Positions 32,062 through 40,261 of a stretch of DNA of 50,412 nucleotides are shown here, piece by piece (positions within the stretch are counted from its first letter, which is position 1; every line of letters starts with the position of its first letter). The notes beneath the pieces were generated by a model. That model was not told where the DNA came from. It searched no databases and was given only the letters and a program-made list of their open reading frames with translations. The DNA lies in contig MWBO01000016.1 of assembly GCA_002071685.1 (NCBI GenBank), positions 1 to 50,412 on the forward strand, in the 5' to 3' direction. A program made the translations under genes and the position numbers. This DNA comes from a candidate division WS2 bacterium ADurb.Bin280. Lineage in GTDB: Bacteria > Patescibacteriota > UBA1384 > DTJR01.

Positions 32062-33156
32062 TCATCCGATCGTCTGGAGGGAAAAGCGTCTCCAGGCGAA
32101 GTCGAACGCCTCTCCTTTGAGCCAGGGTTCGACGTCATCATCTTCCACCGCTCCCGACGCTCTTGATCCCATCACAGTCAGTGTTTCTCTGTCGGAAAGG
32201 ATGAGGGTTTCTTGCTGATTTGAAGAGATGCCGAAGAAGTCCATTGCTCGCCTCGAAGTGAAGTTGGCGAGCCACTGTGCCCCGAGATCTCGCTCGATTG
32301 CAAGCCGAGCAAGCACATATGGCCCCGCCGGATAGCTGGCGCAACCAGCCGGAGGCGGAGTTCGTCGTTTGTCTTGTGCACTGTGGGGAGCGTAGTCGCT
32401 CCCGAAGAAAATGCGCGGATTGTTGCTACAAGCGGTCTCGATCAGCGCCTGGCGGTCCTCCTCACTCTTGGCGATGGGTCTGCACCAGTTGTGAGGATTT
32501 GCAATCCACTTATAGGTGAGGTCAAGTACATCATCCGTGGTCATAGTCAGATGATGAGGCGTGATCGTGGCGGCGACATTGGCAAACGGCTCGATGGCTT
32601 TGAGCGCTTCTCTCGTTGAGATGTGCTCGAAGACCATCTTGAGTCTGGGGTAGCTCGCCGCCAGATTGCAGAACGTCTCGATGAACTCTTGTTCCGCGCC
32701 AAGCGCCCAATCAATCGTCGAGCCATCCGGCCCCGGGGGCATCTCGCAGTGGACCTGCAAGACCAAGCCCAGGTCACTCATCTTTTCCAGCACCCCGCTT
32801 TCCGCTAGGGACTCGGGATTGGTTACTCCGTGGTGCGAGTTCGTCGTCGCGCCACTAGGCATGTACTTGGCCGACACGGCGCCGCAGGTCGCCCATGCAG
32901 CGATTTGCTCGGGAGTTGTCTCATCACCAAGCATAGGCACTGGCATGACCGTCATCTTTCGCTCCAGAGAGGCGAGATGACGTCCGGTCTCCCACAGGTA
33001 ACCCCTGATCCCTGCTTCGTCGAGGGGCTTCTCGAGGTTGAGCATCGCGCAGACTCTGCCGCAGAACAGCGAGGTCTGTGCGATTGCACCAAACATCTTG
33101 ATCCCTTCCCGCAAGTGGACGTGTGGGTCGAAAAAGACGGGTGTCTCTATGCGCAT
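32062..33156 (-). CDS. pyrC: Dihydroorotase, PyrC type
   Basis: 364 residues. All zinc-site residues of the PyrC (type II) enzyme are in place: HVH in DPHVHLREG (H12, H14), the carboxylated Lys in SAKYMP (K97) followed by GATTNSHHGV, H136 in VHCEM, H178 in FEHIS and catalytic Asp in GSDYAPH (D254). It closes carbamoyl aspartate to dihydroorotate in pyrimidine synthesis. No other pyrimidine gene is nearby, and the gene is visibly GC-rich compared with its surroundings, with its own terminator, so transfer is likely. AAGGAAG lies before the ATG at 33156. Confidence 0.93.
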   Translation of the reverse strand: MRIETPVFFDPHVHLREGIKMFGAIAQTSLFCGRVCAMLNLEKPLDEAGIRGYLWETGRHLASLERKMTVMPVPMLGDETTPEQIAAWATCGAVSAKYMPSGATTNSHHGVTNPESLAESGVLEKMSDLGLVLQVHCEMPPGPDGSTIDWALGAEQEFIETFCNLAASYPRLKMVFEHISTREALKAIEPFANVAATITPHHLTMTTDDVLDLTYKWIANPHNWCRPIAKSEEDRQALIETACSNNPRIFFGSDYAPHSAQDKRRTPPPAGCASYPAGPYVLARLAIERDLGAQWLANFTSRRAMDFFGISSNQQETLILSDRETLTVMGSRASGAVEDDDVEPWLKGEAFDFAWRRFSLQTIG

Positions 33157-33228
33157 CGCAATCTTCCTTTTTCATTTTCAAATGTACGACAGCCGCGTGG
33201 AGCGTATCAGAAAACGAATAAAAAATCC

Positions 33229-33330
33229 ATAGATCGCGGAGAAAATTTTAAATAACTACTATTTAAATAACCACTAATTAAATAACTACTAATTGATAAA
33301 TCCCTCATTCGCGACGCTCACGCGATCTAT
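33229..33330. repeat. Inverted repeat enclosing short tandem repeats
   Basis: ATAGATCGCG (33229-33238) and its complement CGCGATCTAT (33321-33330) bracket three AT-rich units of about 15-17 bp (TTTAAATAACTACTA and variants, 33247-33294). It lies between the dihydroorotase and RAYT genes and contains no gene. Confidence 0.7.
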
Positions 33331-33346
33331 ACATCAAAGAACCTCT

Positions 33347-33369
33347 ATTTACACCTCGTAGGTGTAAAT
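33347..33369. repeat. REP-like palindrome, left of the RAYT gene
   Basis: ATTTACACCT and AGGTGTAAAT around loop CGT, ending 5 nt before the promoter -10 box of the transposase gene. Mirror image of the one on the right. Confidence 0.85.
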
Positions 33370-33370
33370 G

Positions 33371-33388
33371 TGGTAAAATGTTTATATG
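33371..33388 (+). promoter_or_regulatory. -10 box with leaderless start of the RAYT gene
   Basis: TGG-TAAAAT (box 33374-33379) is followed after 6 nt by ATG 33386. Confidence 0.5.
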
Positions 33389-34057
33389 CAAGTTAGGAAG
33401 GATGAGCTTGTAAATGGTCAAATTTATCACGTATTTAGCAGGAGTATTGCTGGATTCGTAGTATTTAATACAAGCGACGAGTATGCAAGGATGATCGATT
33501 TATTAGATCTTTTTCGTTATCGAAATTTTACGCATAAATATGCAATTTATAAAAAACTGACCGTTAATAGTCAGATTGCAATAAGGGAAAATTTAATAAA
33601 TTCTGAAAGAAGTGTAGAAATTATTGCCTATTGCATTATGCCAACTCACATTCATCTTGTTCTTAAACAGATTGAATCCGAGGGGATTTCAAAGTTTCTT
33701 GCGAAGGTTCTTAATAGCTATAGCAGATATTTTAATACAAGACATAAAAGAACGGGTCCTTTGTGGGAGGGGCGCTTCAAGAGTGTATTGGTGGATAGGG
33801 ATGAGCAATTGCTTCACTTGACTCGCTACCTGCACCTGAATCCGACATCGGCAGGCTTAGTCGATAATCCAGAAGATTGGGACTATTCTTCATACAATGA
33901 ATATATTGATCCAAGTAGCGGCCAAAATCTTTGCGATGTCGGCGATCTGTTTGATTTATCTCCTGACCAATATCAATTATTTGTTAATGAAAGAAAAGAC
34001 GACCAAAAAACACTATCTTTGATTAAGGCGGTTTTGATAGATAATTACAGCGGATGA
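33386..34057 (+). CDS. REP-associated tyrosine transposase (RAYT, Y1/HUH family)
   Basis: 223 residues. The HUH-nuclease core is visible: IYHVFSRSIAG at the N-terminus, then AYCIMPTHIHLVLK with the two metal-binding His residues (HIH) and a following FLAKVLNSYSRYFNTRHKRTGPLWEGRFKSVLV segment with the usual RAYT helix, and LTRYLHLNPTSAGLV. The catalytic Tyr of the family is expected in the TRYLHLNP segment. RAYTs are single-copy relatives of IS200/IS605 transposases that cut and spread short palindromes, and the matching palindromes are on both sides of this gene (33347-33369, 34058-34084). No further transposon gene is present. Confidence 0.92.
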   Translation: MQVRKDELVNGQIYHVFSRSIAGFVVFNTSDEYARMIDLLDLFRYRNFTHKYAIYKKLTVNSQIAIRENLINSERSVEIIAYCIMPTHIHLVLKQIESEGISKFLAKVLNSYSRYFNTRHKRTGPLWEGRFKSVLVDRDEQLLHLTRYLHLNPTSAGLVDNPEDWDYSSYNEYIDPSSGQNLCDVGDLFDLSPDQYQLFVNERKDDQKTLSLIKAVLIDNYSG

Positions 34058-34084
34058 CCATTTACACCTACGAGGTGTAAATGG
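34058..34084. repeat. REP-like palindrome, right of the RAYT gene
   Basis: CCATTTACACCT and AGGTGTAAATGG around loop ACG, starting right at the end of the gene. It is the inverted orientation of the left copy. Confidence 0.85.
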
Positions 34085-34087
34085 TGG

Positions 34088-35020
34088 TTATTGCAAATAC
34101 GAGTGATGATATTTGAGAAATTTTTCGATCAATTGCTTTGCTTCTTCGCGGTTTTTGACCCACTTGATATCACCAAATCTTCTAAACCACGTCAGCTGGC
34201 GGCGGGCTAAAGCGTGGGTTTTGTATTTTATGTTCTGTTTTAATTTTTCAAGATCATTTTCTGACCACTCTGCATTAGTGATAAACTCGCTCACTAGGCG
34301 GTAATTTAGGCCTATTGATTTTAGCCAATTTAAATCAACGCCTGACTCGACTAGTCCTCTCACCTCTTCCAAAAATCCATTCTCAAACCATTTTTCGACA
34401 TTTTTATCAATTTTTTCATAAAGATAGAGGCGGGGGAGGTCGATCGCTATCTGAAGAACTTCAAAATTTGGAGTCTCTCTTGTGGCTAAACTCCCCTCTT
34501 GAGCTCTTTCAATCGCTCGAATCACTCGCCGAGGATTATTTAAATCAATTTTTGTTTCACTGATTTTTATTTTATTGTAAATTTCCTGTAACTCCTTTAG
34601 TATCTTTCGATCCAAATCCGATCTTTTATATTTTTTTATTTTTAGATTATCATTTTGATTTTTAATTTTTGATTTTTGCTGACAAAATCCTTCTATCAAC
34701 GATTGAACATACAGCCCTGTTCCGCCGGCAATAATTGGCAATTTGCCTCTTTTTGTTATCTCTCGTATAGCTTTTTCCGCCCGATCCTTCCAGTCAAAAA
34801 GAGTAAATTTCTCCCCTGGCGGGGCGATGTCAATGAGATGATATTTTATCTGACCGTAGTCCGATAAATCCTTGTTAGTACCGATATCCAAACGGCGATA
34901 AATCTGTCTTGAATCAGCCGAAATTATTTCACCATTAAATTTCTTCGCCATTTCAATGGCAAGAGCGGTTTTTCCGCTTGCGGTTGCCCCGACTACGCAA
35001 ATAATTTTAGTTTTTTCCAT
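34088..35020 (-). CDS. miaA: tRNA dimethylallyltransferase MiaA
   Basis: 310 residues. P-loop GATASGKT (11-18), the DSRQIYRRLDIGTNK substrate region, YHLIDIAPPGEKFTLFDW, GGTGLYVQSLIEG and NNPRRVIRAIE, as in all MiaA. It adds a dimethylallyl group to A37 of tRNAs that read codons beginning with U. Starts leaderless at ATG 35020, 8 nt after a TATAAA box. The C-terminal half contains the typical RRQLTWFRRF motif. It sits between the RAYT element and a GC-rich unknown gene. Confidence 0.96.
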   Translation of the reverse strand: MEKTKIICVVGATASGKTALAIEMAKKFNGEIISADSRQIYRRLDIGTNKDLSDYGQIKYHLIDIAPPGEKFTLFDWKDRAEKAIREITKRGKLPIIAGGTGLYVQSLIEGFCQQKSKIKNQNDNLKIKKYKRSDLDRKILKELQEIYNKIKISETKIDLNNPRRVIRAIERAQEGSLATRETPNFEVLQIAIDLPRLYLYEKIDKNVEKWFENGFLEEVRGLVESGVDLNWLKSIGLNYRLVSEFITNAEWSENDLEKLKQNIKYKTHALARRQLTWFRRFGDIKWVKNREEAKQLIEKFLKYHHSYLQ

Positions 35021-35037
35021 AATGGATATTTATAGCA
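35018..35037 (-). promoter_or_regulatory. Extended -10 promoter, leaderless start of miaA
   Basis: On the minus strand TTGTGC-TATAAA (box 35029-35034) precedes ATG 35020 by 8 nt. Confidence 0.65.
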
Positions 35038-35056
35038 CAAGCTTGGGTCATTATCA

Positions 35057-35087
35057 ATCAAGAAGGGCGCGGCGTTATGCCGCGCCC
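35057..35087 (-). terminator. Intrinsic terminator of the GC-rich gene at 35149
   Basis: On the minus strand GGGCGCGGC pairs perfectly with GCCGCGCCC around ATAAC, then TTCTTGATT. Confidence 0.8.
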
Positions 35088-35148
35088 GGAACGCCCTCCG
35101 AGATCCAGCCTTAACCCTGACTCATACCACGTCCTTGCCGAGATGAGG

Positions 35149-35472
35149 TCATGAGCTCATCCACCTCCTATGTGTTTCGATGAGCAGGGTTGCGACAACC
35201 TCATCTGCAGTGTAGGCTTTATCTCGGTAGAATTCGGTGCATAGCAACATGTTGCCCCACCTGCGATTTGCTGCCACCCACTCAACGACAAACACCGCCT
35301 GCCTCTCATCGCACAGGACCACCTTGCTGATCGGCCCCTCTTCGATCAAGAACCTACTTGGTGCATACGCAGCATGGTGCGCTTGGGCCAGTTGGCGGGC
35401 AATTTCCTCTGCCTGCGCCAGAATTGCCTCGAACTGTTCGCGGGTTTGTTTTACAACCACAGGCATGCCCAT
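35149..35472 (-). CDS. GC-rich unknown protein
   Basis: 107 residues from ATG 35472, which has AGGGAG nearby upstream; a longer frame (TTG 35544) has weaker support. The N-terminal half is helical (TREQFEAILAQAEEIARQLAQAHHAAY), followed by strands with ISKVVLCDERQAVFVVEWVAANRRWGNM and a C-terminal helix with ADEVVATLLIETHRRW. No family is recognised. Codon use is visibly GC-rich, unlike its neighbours, and it has its own terminator. It is divergent from comM, with about 90 bp between the start codons. Confidence 0.6.
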   Translation of the reverse strand: MGMPVVVKQTREQFEAILAQAEEIARQLAQAHHAAYAPSRFLIEEGPISKVVLCDERQAVFVVEWVAANRRWGNMLLCTEFYRDKAYTADEVVATLLIETHRRWMSS

Positions 35473-35548
35473 TTGCCAGCACTCCCTGTTCTCAGGATTA
35501 TCCGACTTTGTGGCAATGTTCGCATTTTTTCCTTTTTTTATCAAGATG

Positions 35549-35567
35549 TGCTTAAATTATCTTAATG
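35549..35567 (+). promoter_or_regulatory. -10 box with leaderless start of comM
   Basis: TGTGC-TTAAAT (box 35552-35557) is followed after 7 nt by ATG 35565. Confidence 0.45.
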
Positions 35568-37106
35568 TCTGAACTCTCCAAAATAAATTCGGTTGTAGCA
35601 GTCGGACTAGAGCCCGAGCTAGTTGAGGTTGAAGTCGATTCTGGCGCGGGCATTCCATCCTTGGTTGTGGTTGGTTTGCCGGACAAGGCGGTTGAGGAAT
35701 CGAAGGAAAGAGTCCGTCTTGCAATAAAAAATTCCGGATTCTCTTTTCCTCAAAAGAAAATTGTGGTCAATCTTGCACCGGCTGATGTGAAAAAAGAAGG
35801 TCCTCTTTATGATCTGCCAATCGCGATGGGTGTTTTGTCCTCGGGAGGTTTCATTGATTTTGAAAAGATCAAAAATATTATTTTTCTTGGAGAATTATCT
35901 CTTTCCGGCGAAGTCAAGCCGGTTAAAAGCGTTGTTCAAGCGGCAATTTTGGCAAAGAGAAAAGACATGCCTCTCGTGGTTCCCAAGGACAATTTCCTTG
36001 AGGCTTCGCTGATTCCCGGAATTAGAGTTTTGAGCATTTCTCATATCAAAGAGCTTTTAGAGAAAATACTCTCTGACGATCAGCCGTTTGAAAAAACACA
36101 AAAAATTAAACTTGATGAGGCGGATTATGATGAGGAGTTTGATTTTGCAAATATTGTCGGACAACATCAGGCGAAAAGAGTTTTGGAAATTTCTTCCGCA
36201 GGTGGACACAATATTTTGTTTTCAGGCTCTCCCGGCGCGGGCAAAACGCTTCTAGCCAGATCGATGATTTCGATACTGCCTCCTTTGACCGAAGAAGAGG
36301 CGCTTGAACTAACCAAAATTTACTCTGTCGCCGGAATGCTTTCCAAGCTAAATCCAATTGTCAAAACGAGACCTTTTCGCTCGCCTCATCACACCACTTC
36401 TCCAGTTGCAATAATAGGAGGAGGAAGCAATCCGAGACCGGGAGAAGTTTCGCTGTCGCACCGTGGAGTCTTGTTTCTCGACGAGCTTCCTGAATTTCCC
36501 AGATCTGTACTTGAGGCGTTACGCCAACCTCTCGAGGATGGTTTTGTGACGATTTCGAGAGCGCAGGGGACGCTCAAATTACCCGCCGATTTTATCTTGG
36601 TAGCTGCCCAAAATCCCTGTCCCTGCGGGTATCTTGGCGATCCCAAGCATGAATGCACCTGTCCGATGAACAAGGTGCTCTCATACAAAAGAAAAATTTC
36701 CGGCCCACTTTTGGATAGGATTGATTTGCATCTGAATGTTGGGCCTATCGACAAAGGCTCGCTTAAACAAAAAACAACAGCAGAGTCATCACGGGAAGTA
36801 TCAAAAAGAATTATTAAGACGCGCATCATTCAGCTTGAGAGGGCTAAAAAGCTTTCAAAATCGGGAAAGCTCAACTCTGTTTTGTCAAAAAAGGACTTGG
36901 AAGAAGTTGCACCGCTTGATTCATCGTGTGAGTTATTTTTGGAGAGTGCTGGCGAAAAGCTTGCATTATCTATGCGTTCTTTGATAAAGGTTTGGAGGGT
37001 GGCGCTAACAATCAGTGATCTTTCCGGAGAGCAAAAAATTAAAAAGGAACATCTTGCGGAGGCTTTGGGGTATAGGCATAAACAGGATGCGATTTATGGA
37101 TCATAA
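35565..37106 (+). CDS. comM: ComM/YifB Mg-chelatase-like AAA ATPase
   Basis: 513 residues: an N-terminal Lon-substrate-like domain (about 1-170, including VVGLPDKAVEESKERVRLAIKNSG), then AAA+ with Walker A GSPGAGKT (221-228), RSPHHTTSPVAIIGGG, SLSHRGVLFLDELPEF and a zinc-type loop CPCGYLGDPKHECTC, and a C-terminal helical domain. ComM is a hexameric branch-migration helicase that widens recombination patches during natural transformation. The gene starts leaderless and its 3' end overlaps the pgeF start region. Confidence 0.95.
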   Translation: MSELSKINSVVAVGLEPELVEVEVDSGAGIPSLVVVGLPDKAVEESKERVRLAIKNSGFSFPQKKIVVNLAPADVKKEGPLYDLPIAMGVLSSGGFIDFEKIKNIIFLGELSLSGEVKPVKSVVQAAILAKRKDMPLVVPKDNFLEASLIPGIRVLSISHIKELLEKILSDDQPFEKTQKIKLDEADYDEEFDFANIVGQHQAKRVLEISSAGGHNILFSGSPGAGKTLLARSMISILPPLTEEEALELTKIYSVAGMLSKLNPIVKTRPFRSPHHTTSPVAIIGGGSNPRPGEVSLSHRGVLFLDELPEFPRSVLEALRQPLEDGFVTISRAQGTLKLPADFILVAAQNPCPCGYLGDPKHECTCPMNKVLSYKRKISGPLLDRIDLHLNVGPIDKGSLKQKTTAESSREVSKRIIKTRIIQLERAKKLSKSGKLNSVLSKKDLEEVAPLDSSCELFLESAGEKLALSMRSLIKVWRVALTISDLSGEQKIKKEHLAEALGYRHKQDAIYGS

Positions 37107-37794
37107 ACTATCTGAAAACTTTAGGGGCGTCAGAATATTTTCCAGCGAAAAAGCTGATGGACCGATGAATTTCCGGCTAGGCGGAAAAGAGCGCGTCGAG
37201 CAATTTATCAAATCGCATAATTTTTTTGTTCCCAGTGTCAGCTGTGAGCAGGTTCATGGCAATGAGATTGTCTTTGCCAAAGAGCCGGGCCACTTTGCTA
37301 AGACGGATGCCGCTCTTTGTCGCGATAATTTTGCTGTCATTACCAGATCGGCTGATTGTTTGCCCTTGATGATTTTTGACAAAAAAAGCGGAATAATCGG
37401 TGCTGCGCACGTCAGCCGGAAAAATCTTAGTGATTCGATCATAAAGAATTTTTCTAAAATGCACCAAGAAAACGGAGGGGACGTTGGTTCTACGGCAGTT
37501 TTTTTGGGCCCTCACATAAGAAAACAAAACTACAAAATCAACAAAGAGGGCGTCAGTATTTTGCAAAAAGGTCTCTTTGGGAAATTTTTGGATAAAGAAG
37601 GTTTTTTTGATCTGACCGAAGCGGTTATTTTCGCTCTTGAGAATGAAGGCTTTTTGCGAGAAAATATTGAAGATTGCAAAATAGATACTTTTACAACCGA
37701 TAGCTTATACAGCTATCGCCGTGATGCTTTGCATTCGCAGGTAAATGTTTTTGCTACTGTTATTATAAAAGATAGTAAAAATGACAAAGTCTGA
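37096..37794 (+). CDS. pgeF: PgeF/YfiH family purine nucleoside phosphorylase (laccase-domain protein)
   Basis: 232 residues from ATG 37096 (ATG 37087 is equally possible; AGGA precedes both). The three zinc ligands of the family are present: H54 in QVHGNEI, C88 in SADCLP and H105 in GAAHVSR. In most members the last motif continues as HAGWRG; here it is HVSRKN, losing the Gly-Trp and the conserved Arg position. Members cleave adenosine or inosine or correct peptidoglycan precursors. It overlaps the end of comM by 11 nt and is followed with a 14-nt overlap by the flippase-like gene. Confidence 0.88.
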   Translation: MDHKLSENFRGVRIFSSEKADGPMNFRLGGKERVEQFIKSHNFFVPSVSCEQVHGNEIVFAKEPGHFAKTDAALCRDNFAVITRSADCLPLMIFDKKSGIIGAAHVSRKNLSDSIIKNFSKMHQENGGDVGSTAVFLGPHIRKQNYKINKEGVSILQKGLFGKFLDKEGFFDLTEAVIFALENEGFLRENIEDCKIDTFTTDSLYSYRRDALHSQVNVFATVIIKDSKNDKV

Positions 37795-38839
37795 AATAGA
37801 AAAAAAGAAAAAGCGCGGTCAACTGCTTTTCTTGTTGATATCGATAGTCTTCATCATCGTTTTTGTTTTTAAATTCAGCGAGCTTTCAAACACAGTAGAA
37901 CTTTTGATGAGCGGCTCCGTTTTTTTTCTACTGTGTGTTATTGCTCTGCAAGTGCTTTCGATTATAAATAGAGGAGCGCTATATCACAGTGTGTATGACT
38001 ATTTTGGGGCAAGAGATACTTTGAGACGGCTGACTTACCTCTCTCTTTCTTCAAATTTTATAAATCTCGTTGCCCCGGCTGGCGGTTTGTCCGGTATGAC
38101 TATTTTTATTTCTGAAGCAGAAGATCAAGGGATGAGCAAAAGCAGGGCAATTTTTGTAAATATATTTATTTACTTTCTTATATACTCGGTATTTATTGCT
38201 GCGCTTCTTTTTGGGCTTTTCTATTTATTTTTCAATCATCAGCTTCAAAAATACATCATTATAACGGCGGCGATTCTTTTTGGAATGATTGTGGTAATTT
38301 TATTTGCAGCGATTATTGCTTTTGAAGGAGCGTCGAGGGTCAAAAATGTGATAGGATTTATTGCAAAGCTTGTGAACTCCGTAGCCGGTTTTTTGCAAAG
38401 AAGGAAAATTATCATTAGCAACACCGATGTTCATGTGGTAAGTGAAGAAGTCCATGAATGTATCAAGATTCTCAAAAGAAAATCAAAAGGATTGTTCTTG
38501 CCGGTTCTTCATGTTTTTCTGCTGGAGGCGATAGACGTTATCACTCTTTATTACTTGTTTCTCTCTTTTGGGTATCCCGTTTATCCGGGGGTTTTGATCA
38601 CCCTGTATTCTGTCGGAGTGCTCTTTTCACTTGTTTCTATCACACCAAGTGGCTTAGGGATTGTTGAAGCGACAATGATTTTGGTGGCCGCCGGATTGGG
38701 TATCCCGGTTGAGCTGGCGAGCGTTGTGGTAATTGGATATCGACTGGTGACATTCTGGCTTCCGTTTTTGCTTGGATATTATTCATTTAGGAAGATGCAG
38801 AAAGAAAAGATAATTCATCTTGAAAATGGTTCTGCTTGA
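37781..38839 (+). CDS. Lysylphosphatidylglycerol synthase-type membrane protein (UPF0104)
   Basis: 352 residues with about eight hydrophobic helices. Family marks: an early SELSNTVELLMSGSVFF segment, NLVAPAGGLSGMTIFI (the common GG-x-SG region) and GVLFSLVSITPSGLGIVEATMILVAAGLG near the C-terminus (P-x-G-LG-x-xE). This domain moves lipids across the membrane in MprF-type proteins; stand-alone copies without the synthase domain, as here, have unknown cargo. It overlaps pgeF by 14 nt and the sortase start by 14 nt, so they form one operon. Confidence 0.88.
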   Translation: MTKSEIEKKKKRGQLLFLLISIVFIIVFVFKFSELSNTVELLMSGSVFFLLCVIALQVLSIINRGALYHSVYDYFGARDTLRRLTYLSLSSNFINLVAPAGGLSGMTIFISEAEDQGMSKSRAIFVNIFIYFLIYSVFIAALLFGLFYLFFNHQLQKYIIITAAILFGMIVVILFAAIIAFEGASRVKNVIGFIAKLVNSVAGFLQRRKIIISNTDVHVVSEEVHECIKILKRKSKGLFLPVLHVFLLEAIDVITLYYLFLSFGYPVYPGVLITLYSVGVLFSLVSITPSGLGIVEATMILVAAGLGIPVELASVVVIGYRLVTFWLPFLLGYYSFRKMQKEKIIHLENGSA

Positions 38840-39485
38840 TCAGGTCGGCGACGATTCTTCTAAACTCAAATCTTCACCCGTTCCGCGCAAAAAAACTTTT
38901 TTTGCATCCCTCGTATCAAATATTTTTTCCATTTTAGTTTTTTCTGCAATAGTTTTTGTTTTTATAAATTTTCCGGCATTTTTGCTTATATCTAAATTTA
39001 AAATTTCGCCCCAGTCTGTCGCGATACAGGGGGCCGAATCGAGCAACACTAATGAACCGACTGAGGTAAAGCAGTTTGAAGACAACACAATCTTTATTCC
39101 AAGGATTGGCGTCAAGGCGCCGATTATTTGGGATGTCGGGAGCGGTGAGGTGATGGATAAACTTCAAAACGGGGTTGTCCACATTGAGGGGACGGGGCAC
39201 ATTGACGAGCAAAAAAATACATTTTTGACCGGACACAGTTCAAACTATTGGTGGCGTGGAGGAGACTACAATAGCGTCTTTGCGCTTTTGCCACAACTGG
39301 AGAAAGGCGACGAGATATTCGTCACTTACCATGGTAAGTTGGAGAAATTTACCGTTAGCGACAAGAAAGAAGTCAAAAAACAGGACGTAAGCGATTATCT
39401 ATTGTCAGATAAAAAGCAATTAACGCTTATGACTTGTGTGCCGGTGGGGACAAACTTGAGGAGGATGCTTATTTTTGCCAATTAA
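38826..39485 (+). CDS. Sortase (class D/E-like)
   Basis: 219 residues. One membrane helix (about 28-55) and an extracytoplasmic beta-barrel. Catalytic residues: H137 in FLTGHSSNYWW, C204 in TLMTCVPVGTN and Arg in NLRR (212-213). A sortase cleaves a sorting signal and links the protein to the wall or to another subunit. The closing CVPVGTNLRR fits the class D/E pattern. Its ATG at 38826 lies inside the preceding gene; TTG 38820 is an alternative. The next genes encode small exported proteins, one of them with a possible sorting motif. Confidence 0.92.
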   Translation: MVLLDQVGDDSSKLKSSPVPRKKTFFASLVSNIFSILVFSAIVFVFINFPAFLLISKFKISPQSVAIQGAESSNTNEPTEVKQFEDNTIFIPRIGVKAPIIWDVGSGEVMDKLQNGVVHIEGTGHIDEQKNTFLTGHSSNYWWRGGDYNSVFALLPQLEKGDEIFVTYHGKLEKFTVSDKKEVKKQDVSDYLLSDKKQLTLMTCVPVGTNLRRMLIFAN

Positions 39486-39492
39486 ATATTAT

Positions 39493-39521
39493 TTGTTAAG
39501 TATAATAAAAACGCATATAAT
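39493..39521 (+). promoter_or_regulatory. Promoter of the dockerin-repeat gene
   Basis: TTGTTA (39493-39498), 17-nt spacer, TATAAT (39516-39521). AAAGGAGGG then precedes GTG 39538. Confidence 0.75.
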
Positions 39522-39537
39522 GAAATAAAGGAGGGAT

Positions 39538-40245
39538 GTGTCAAAAACGTGGCTTTATGTTTTTGTGTCAATCGTTGTATCTGCAATTTTGACAGCCCTT
39601 ATTACTTATTATTTGGTAATTAATTTAGTTTCTGCCGATGTCGCCACTACTTCTTCCAATCTGGCGCAAGCCGATTTAAATAAAGACGGTCGAGCTGACG
39701 AAAAAGACTTTGCCGCTTTTATGACTTGCTGGAACAAGTACAATAAGGAGGCCAGTATCGAAGGTTGTGCTTCTTGCGACATCACCTCTGACTCTGTTAT
39801 TAATGCAGTTGACTTTGCTTATTTCGCTTCTGCTTGGAGGAAGTCGGGTAAGCTGATGAGTATAGATCTTGATCTTGACGGAAAACTTAATGATCTCGAT
39901 TATGCGATTTTGAAGGATTGCTGGAACAAGTATAATCAGACAAAGGCAATTTCCTCTGCATGCTCAAGAGCAGACATTGATTCAAGTGGAGCGATTAACG
40001 CGGTCGATGTAGCCGTTTTTGCGCAATTGTGGCGCTATGGGGGAATGAGCAGAATCGGTGATCTTGACGGAAATAAAAAAGTAGAAAAGAATGATAATGA
40101 CAAGTTCAAAAGTTGCTGGGATCAATTCAATACGAGCAAGACAATGAGTTCCGGCTGTAAGGTGTGCGATCTAAATTCGGATAAAAAAATTGACGCGATA
40201 GATTATAATAAGTTTGTAGCATCTTGGAGGGTTTATAATAACTAA
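39538..40245 (+). CDS. Dockerin-type calcium-binding repeat protein
   Basis: 235 residues from GTG 39538, with AAAGGAGGG upstream. One membrane helix (about 6-32) is followed by six EF-hand-like loops in three pairs: DLNKDGRADEKD, DITSDSVINAVD, DLDLDGKLNDLD, DIDSSGAINAVD, DLDGNKKVEKND and DLNSDKKIDAID. The loops alternate with a conserved CWNKYN-type helix that has Cys, so pairs may be joined by disulfides. Dockerin modules normally bind cohesins; no cohesin is visible nearby. Placed after the sortase, it may take part in surface assembly (inference). Confidence 0.9.
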   Translation: MSKTWLYVFVSIVVSAILTALITYYLVINLVSADVATTSSNLAQADLNKDGRADEKDFAAFMTCWNKYNKEASIEGCASCDITSDSVINAVDFAYFASAWRKSGKLMSIDLDLDGKLNDLDYAILKDCWNKYNQTKAISSACSRADIDSSGAINAVDVAVFAQLWRYGGMSRIGDLDGNKKVEKNDNDKFKSCWDQFNTSKTMSSGCKVCDLNSDKKIDAIDYNKFVASWRVYNN

Positions 40246-40261
40246 CAATAATCAAAACTGT

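Noticed and set aside
32138-33255. Several overlapping frames on both strands across the dihydroorotase gene
   Set aside because: GC-rich sequence keeps other frames open; only the PyrC frame has family motifs.
33247-33294. CRISPR-like tandem repeats
   Set aside because: Units are only 15-17 bp, AT-rich and adjacent without spacers, and no cas gene is nearby.
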